Below the pieces are notes generated by a model, which saw nothing but the letters and a program-made list of their open reading frames with translations, did not search any database and was not told the DNA's origin. From Vogesella fluminis (GTDB taxonomy: Bacteria; Pseudomonadota; Gammaproteobacteria; Burkholderiales; Chromobacteriaceae), in the NCBI RefSeq assembly GCF_014652335.1, contig NZ_BMYP01000005.1, forward strand, positions 1 to 64,000: a stretch of 64,000 bases of DNA. The letters run 5' to 3'. Of the stretch, positions 60,232 to 64,000 are shown one piece after another. The position numbers were made by a program, and so were the translations under genes. The first letter of the stretch is position 1, and the number at the start of each line of letters is the position of its first letter.

Positions 60232-60334
60232 TTGCCACAGAATCCACAGAAAACACGGAAGCGAATCCACCCGTCTGACACGGAGGATGCAATCCTGCAG
60301 CCGGTTTCCGTGGGTTCCGTGGGTTCTGTGGCAA
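60232..60334. repeat. Inverted-repeat element before mutL
   Basis: The left arm (60232-60260, TTGCCACAGAATCCACAGAA...) and right arm (60305-60334) are inverted copies with a few mismatches, and the right arm has an internal tandem of TTCCGTGGG. The middle is unrelated sequence. It is a 103-bp imperfect palindrome, possibly a REP- or MITE-like element. Confidence 0.65.
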
Positions 60335-60350
60335 ACAAGGTTTTGACACC

Positions 60351-62282
60351 ATGAAACGCATCCAGAAACTGCCCGACCACCTCGTCAACCAGATCGCCGC
60401 CGGCGAGGTGGTGGAGCGGCCGGCGTCGGCGCTGAAGGAAATCCTGGAAAACAGCCTTGATGCCGGCGCCGACCGCATCAGCGTCGACCTGGCGCAGGGC
60501 GGCATCAAGCTGATCCGCGTCACCGACAACGGCGGCGGCATCGCCGATGCCGACCTGCCGCTGGCGCTGGACCGCCACGCCACCAGCAAGATCGGCAGCC
60601 TCGACGATCTGGAAAACGTCGCCACCCTCGGCTTTCGCGGCGAAGGGCTGGCCAGCGTCGCCTCGGTGTCGCGGCTGACGCTGACCAGCCGCCCGCACGA
60701 CGCCGAGCACGCGCACCAGATCGTCGCCATCGACGGCACCCTGCACCCGGTGGAGCCGGCCGCGCACGCGCCCGGCACCAGCGTCGAGATCGTCGACCTC
60801 TATTTCAACACCCCGGCACGACGCAAGTTCCTGAAGAGCGAGAACACCGAATACGCGCACTGCGAGGCCACCTTCGAACGCATCGCGCTGGCGCACCCGC
60901 AGGTCGAGTTCATCCTGCGCCACAACGGCAAGGTGGTGTGGCGCCTGCCGCAGCAGAGCCTGGCCGAACGCGTCGGCGCGCTCCTGGGCCGCGATTTCGT
61001 CGAGGCCTCGCTGCCGGTCGACACCGGCGCCGCCGGCCTGACGCTCTCCGGCTTTGTCGCCAGCCCGACCTACTCCAAGGCCAGCCGCGACGCGCAGTAC
61101 TTCTACGTCAACGGCCGTTTCGTGCGCGACAAGATCGCGCAGCACGCGCTGCGCCAGGCCTACCGCGACGTGCTGCACCACGACCGCCATCCGGCCTACG
61201 CGCTGTTCTTCACGCTAGACCCGACCAACGTCGACGTCAACGTGCACCCGACCAAGATCGAGGTGCGCTTTCGCGAAAGCCAGGGCATCCACCAGTTCCT
61301 GTTCCACAGCATCCACAAGGCGCTGGCCAGCACCAGTGCCGGCGCCAGCCCGGCGGTGACGCTGGACGATGGCCAGCCGGCAGGCAATGACACGACTATT
61401 GTGGCCAACGTTGGCCGCAACGAGGACACACTCGCCGCCTTCGGCACGGCCGCCGCGGCCGCACGCGCAGGCGACAGCCCGCAGCGGATGCCGTTCCAGC
61501 AGCCGCGCTACGAACAGCAGACGATGCCGCTGCACGTGGCACGCGAGGCGATCGGCGGTTACCAGCGCCAGTTCGCCGGCCTGCGCGAGGAAGAACGCGG
61601 CCTGACGCCGCCGGTCAGCAGCACGACGACCGGCAGCCCCCTGCCCTCGCCGCTGGCTGCGGCCGATCTTGCCGCCCTGCCCGACGCCAGCGACGGCATC
61701 CCGCCGCTCGGTTTTGCGCTGGCGCAGCTGCACGGGGTGTACATCCTCAGCCAGTGCGAGGACGGCCTGATCGTGGTCGACATGCACGCCGCGCACGAGC
61801 GCATCGTCTACGAACGGCTGAAGAACGCGCTGGAACAAGACACGATCCCGATGCAGCCCCTGCTGCTGCCGGTGTCGTTTGCCGCCGACCGCTTCGAGGT
61901 CGCCACCGCGCACGAACACGGCGCCGAGATGCAGCGCCTCGGCATCGAGCTGGCGCCGCTGTCGCCGACGCAGATCGCGGTGCGCGGCGTGCCGGTGTGG
62001 CTGCAGGACGGCAACCCGGTGGAGCTGGCGCGCGCGGTGCTGAAGGACGTGCGCGAGATCGGCCTCAGCCAGGTGCTGACCGAGCGCCGCAACGAGCTGC
62101 TGGCCACCATGGCCTGCCACGGCGCGGTGCGCGCCAACCGCCAGCTGACCCTGACCGAGATGAACGCGCTGCTGCGCGACATGGAGGCCACCGAACGCTC
62201 CGGCCAGTGCAATCACGGCCGGCCGACGTGGTCGCGGCTGTCGATGCGCGACCTGGACAACCTGTTCATGCGCGGCCGCTAA
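60351..62282 (+). CDS. mutL: DNA mismatch repair protein MutL
   Basis: A 643-residue MutL. The GHKL ATPase N-terminus (NQIAAGEVVERPASALKEILENSLDAGA, DNGGGI, TSKI, GFRGEGLASV) and the transducer domain (NVHPTKIEVRF) are complete. A Pro/Gln/Ala-rich linker (about 340-445) precedes the dimerisation domain (MACHGAVRANRQLT). It lacks the DQHAxxE-type endonuclease motif (it reads DMHAAHERIVYE), so it looks closer to the methyl-directed MutL type, although the similar AAHERI stretch makes this uncertain. The linker carries a palindromic copy of the recurrent motif (TIVANVGRNED). Confidence 0.93.
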   Translation: MKRIQKLPDHLVNQIAAGEVVERPASALKEILENSLDAGADRISVDLAQGGIKLIRVTDNGGGIADADLPLALDRHATSKIGSLDDLENVATLGFRGEGLASVASVSRLTLTSRPHDAEHAHQIVAIDGTLHPVEPAAHAPGTSVEIVDLYFNTPARRKFLKSENTEYAHCEATFERIALAHPQVEFILRHNGKVVWRLPQQSLAERVGALLGRDFVEASLPVDTGAAGLTLSGFVASPTYSKASRDAQYFYVNGRFVRDKIAQHALRQAYRDVLHHDRHPAYALFFTLDPTNVDVNVHPTKIEVRFRESQGIHQFLFHSIHKALASTSAGASPAVTLDDGQPAGNDTTIVANVGRNEDTLAAFGTAAAAARAGDSPQRMPFQQPRYEQQTMPLHVAREAIGGYQRQFAGLREEERGLTPPVSSTTTGSPLPSPLAAADLAALPDASDGIPPLGFALAQLHGVYILSQCEDGLIVVDMHAAHERIVYERLKNALEQDTIPMQPLLLPVSFAADRFEVATAHEHGAEMQRLGIELAPLSPTQIAVRGVPVWLQDGNPVELARAVLKDVREIGLSQVLTERRNELLATMACHGAVRANRQLTLTEMNALLRDMEATERSGQCNHGRPTWSRLSMRDLDNLFMRGR

Positions 62283-62304
62283 GGCGCGCCTTCACGGAGT
62301 CCCC

Positions 62305-63468
62305 ATGCTGCAACGTCGCGATCTGCCCGCCCTCAGCGCCGGCTTTGTCACCGTCCTCGTCGGCTACACCAGCTCGGCGGCCATCATCTTCGAGGCGGCG
62401 CGCAGCGCCGGCGCCAGCCAGGCGATGATCGCCTCGTGGCTGATGGCGCTGGGCATCGCGATGGGCATCACCTGCATCGGGCTGTCGCTGCGCTACAAGG
62501 TGCCGGTGGTAACCGCGTGGTCGACACCGGGTGCGGCGCTCTTGATCACCTCGCTGTCCGGCGTCAGCATGGCGGAGGCCATCGGCGCCTTCGTGTTCTC
62601 GGCGGCGCTGATCGTGCTCGCCGGCGTCACCGGCTGGTTCGAGAAGGCGCTCAACCGCATCCCGCTGCCGATGGCGGCGGCGATGCTGGCCGGCATCCTG
62701 GTCAAGTTCGGCATCAACGTGTTCGCCGCGATGCAGGGGGAGCTTACGCTGGTGCTGGCGATGTTCGTCGCCTACCTGCTGGCCAGGCGCCTGCTGCCGC
62801 GCTACGCCATCGTGCTGGTGCTGCTGCTCGGCTGCGTCATTGCGGCCAACCTTGGCCTGCTGCAGTTGGGCGAGGTCACGCTGGCGCTGGCCACACCGGT
62901 ATGGACCACGCCGCAGTTCAACCCCGGCGTGCTGCTGGGCGTCGGCCTGCCGCTGTTCATGGTCACCATGGCGTCGCAGAACATCCCCGGCGTCGCCACC
63001 CTGCACGCCAACGGCTACCGGCCGCCGATCTCGGCGCTGATGACCGGCACCGGCGTGGTCAACCTGCTGCTGGCGCCGTTCGGCTGCTTCGCGGTGAACC
63101 TGGCGGCGATCACCGCCGCACTGTGCATGGGCCGCGATGCGCACGAAGACCCGGCGCGACGCTATCTGGCCAGCGTGGCGGCCGGTGCGTTCTACCTGCT
63201 GCTGGGGATTTTCGGCGCCACCGTCGGCGCGCTGTTCGCGGCCTTTCCCAAGGCGCTGGTGCTGGCCATCGCCGGGCTGGCGCTGTTCGGCACCATCGCC
63301 GGCGGCCTCGCCACCGCGATGAAGGACGACGCGATGCGCGAGCCGGCGCTGATCACCTTCCTGATTACCGCCTCCGGCGTGTCGCTGGCCGGCATCGGCT
63401 CCGCGTTCTGGGGGCTGGCAGGCGGCGTGCTGGCGCTGCTGATCCTCAACGCACGGCGCAAGGCCTGA
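62305..63468 (+). CDS. BenE-family benzoate/H+ symporter-like transporter
   Basis: A 387-residue inner-membrane protein with about 12 hydrophobic segments. The N-terminus (LPALSAGFVTVLVGYTSSAAIIFEAARSAGA) and the central TMASQNIPGVATLHANGY are typical of BenE. The substrate may be benzoate or another aromatic acid, but no benzoate catabolic genes are nearby. It lies 22 bp after mutL, so co-transcription is possible. Confidence 0.88.
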   Translation: MLQRRDLPALSAGFVTVLVGYTSSAAIIFEAARSAGASQAMIASWLMALGIAMGITCIGLSLRYKVPVVTAWSTPGAALLITSLSGVSMAEAIGAFVFSAALIVLAGVTGWFEKALNRIPLPMAAAMLAGILVKFGINVFAAMQGELTLVLAMFVAYLLARRLLPRYAIVLVLLLGCVIAANLGLLQLGEVTLALATPVWTTPQFNPGVLLGVGLPLFMVTMASQNIPGVATLHANGYRPPISALMTGTGVVNLLLAPFGCFAVNLAAITAALCMGRDAHEDPARRYLASVAAGAFYLLLGIFGATVGALFAAFPKALVLAIAGLALFGTIAGGLATAMKDDAMREPALITFLITASGVSLAGIGSAFWGLAGGVLALLILNARRKA

Positions 63469-63480
63469 GCCGGCCGGGCA

Positions 63481-64000
63481 TCAATGGCTGGCGCTGACCT
63501 GCGCCAGCGTGCTGCCGAAATGGCGCAGGTAAAAGCCATCCAGCTCGCCGTTACCCTTCATCCGCAGCGCCTCACCATCCACCGCATCGCGCAACAGCTC
63601 AAGGCCGGGTCGGAAGCTGAACGGCTGTGCGACGCTGGCCACCACCGGCTGCAGGCGCCGGATCTTGCCATGCAATGCCGGATCGACATCCTGCAGCGCC
63701 ACCGCGTCCTCGAAGATCACGTCCACGCGCCCGACCGCCAGCTGCCGCACCGCGGTGATGGAATCGTTGGCCGGCACGCGCTGCCAGTCGCGTTTCGCCG
63801 CGATGGCCGGCGGGTAATCGTAAACATCGACAAAGGCCACCTTCTGCGCACTGAAATGTGCCAGCCCCGGATAGTGGCGCAGCGGATTGTCGGCACGCAC
63901 CCAGGCATTGAGCACCCAGTACACCAGCGGTTGCTGTGTCTGCAGCCACCCCGGCGGGCTACCCTCGGCAGTGGCAAAGGCCAGGATATCGACGCGCTGC
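63481..64000 (-). CDS. Periplasmic solute-binding protein, family 3-like (partial, N-terminus beyond window)
   Basis: At least 170 residues with the 5' part beyond the window edge. AVRQLAVGRVDVIFEDAVALQ and FLRMKGNG-type C-terminal stretches, plus KVAFVDVYDYP, fit type 2 periplasmic-binding folds such as those binding polar amino acids. The frame is open to position 64000. No ABC partner genes are in view. The stop lies 13 bp from the convergent BenE stop. Confidence 0.6.
   Translation of the reverse strand, partial: QRVDILAFATAEGSPPGWLQTQQPLVYWVLNAWVRADNPLRHYPGLAHFSAQKVAFVDVYDYPPAIAAKRDWQRVPANDSITAVRQLAVGRVDVIFEDAVALQDVDPALHGKIRRLQPVVASVAQPFSFRPGLELLRDAVDGEALRMKGNGELDGFYLRHFGSTLAQVSASH

Overview
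The window reads as a GC-rich chromosomal segment of a betaproteobacterium, most likely order Neisseriales near Chromobacteriaceae (Vogesella/Chromobacterium-like). This placement is an inference from gene content (RlmD, MnmC, DsbD, H-NS-like protein, GTP cyclohydrolase II, yjcH-actP-acs, thrS-infC-rpmI-rplT-pheST-ihfA-merR, tgt-yajC-secDF) and from protein sequence character. No phage, plasmid, intact insertion sequence or CRISPR array is visible. The segment is mostly core genome with a few accessory islands.

Layout: 0.1-6.1 kb holds a cytosolic-type M14 carboxypeptidase, a PilZ-like protein, an H-NS-like protein, YgfZ, a DMT exporter and a small unknown protein. 6.2-11.5 kb is acetate uptake and activation (LysR regulator divergent from yjcH-actP-acs). 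11.6-19.3 kb holds mnmC, a hydrolase, dsbD, rlmD, an L,D-transpeptidase and a tRNA Ala-Glu-Ala cluster. 19.3-26.9 kb holds an unknown gene, ribA, a MITE, arfB, an HD hydrolase, glutaminase, the metNIQ methionine importer with a structured leader, and a hydratase. 27.0-31.2 kb holds a GGDEF relic, an OprC-like TonB-dependent receptor with its own TonB, and an EEP phosphodiesterase. 31.2-36.2 kb is a 1422-residue hybrid kinase plus its response regulator. 36.3-41.7 kb is a tightly overlapped lol/mscS/FixJ-type/nudB run and an NlpC/P60 peptidase. 41.8-47.3 kb holds ubiB, a second MITE-like element, a Fur-box-controlled DUF2325 gene, a chemoreceptor, a methyltransferase, a DUF1289 gene and tRNA-Pro. 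47.3-54.9 kb is the translation operon from tRNA-Val to the MerR-like gene. 55.0-60.2 kb is tgt-yajC-secD-secF and a DedA protein. 60.3-64.0 kb is mutL, a BenE transporter and a cut-off solute-binding protein.

The most striking non-gene signal is a short motif, core GTTGGCCGCA with extended form CAAGGTTGGCCGCAA. It recurs about once per 2 kb on both strands, inside genes and between them, and as head-to-head pairs after dsbD, acs, glsA and secF. It behaves like the DNA uptake sequences of Neisseriaceae or the USS of Pasteurellaceae, but its sequence differs from those I know. Other points of note are two MITE-like elements with TTA target duplications (one supplies the last base of the ubiB stop codon), a cloverleaf-shaped candidate RNA between tRNA-Val and thrS, and a non-canonical (probably AUA) start for infC.

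All motif counts were made by eye and need recounting by program.
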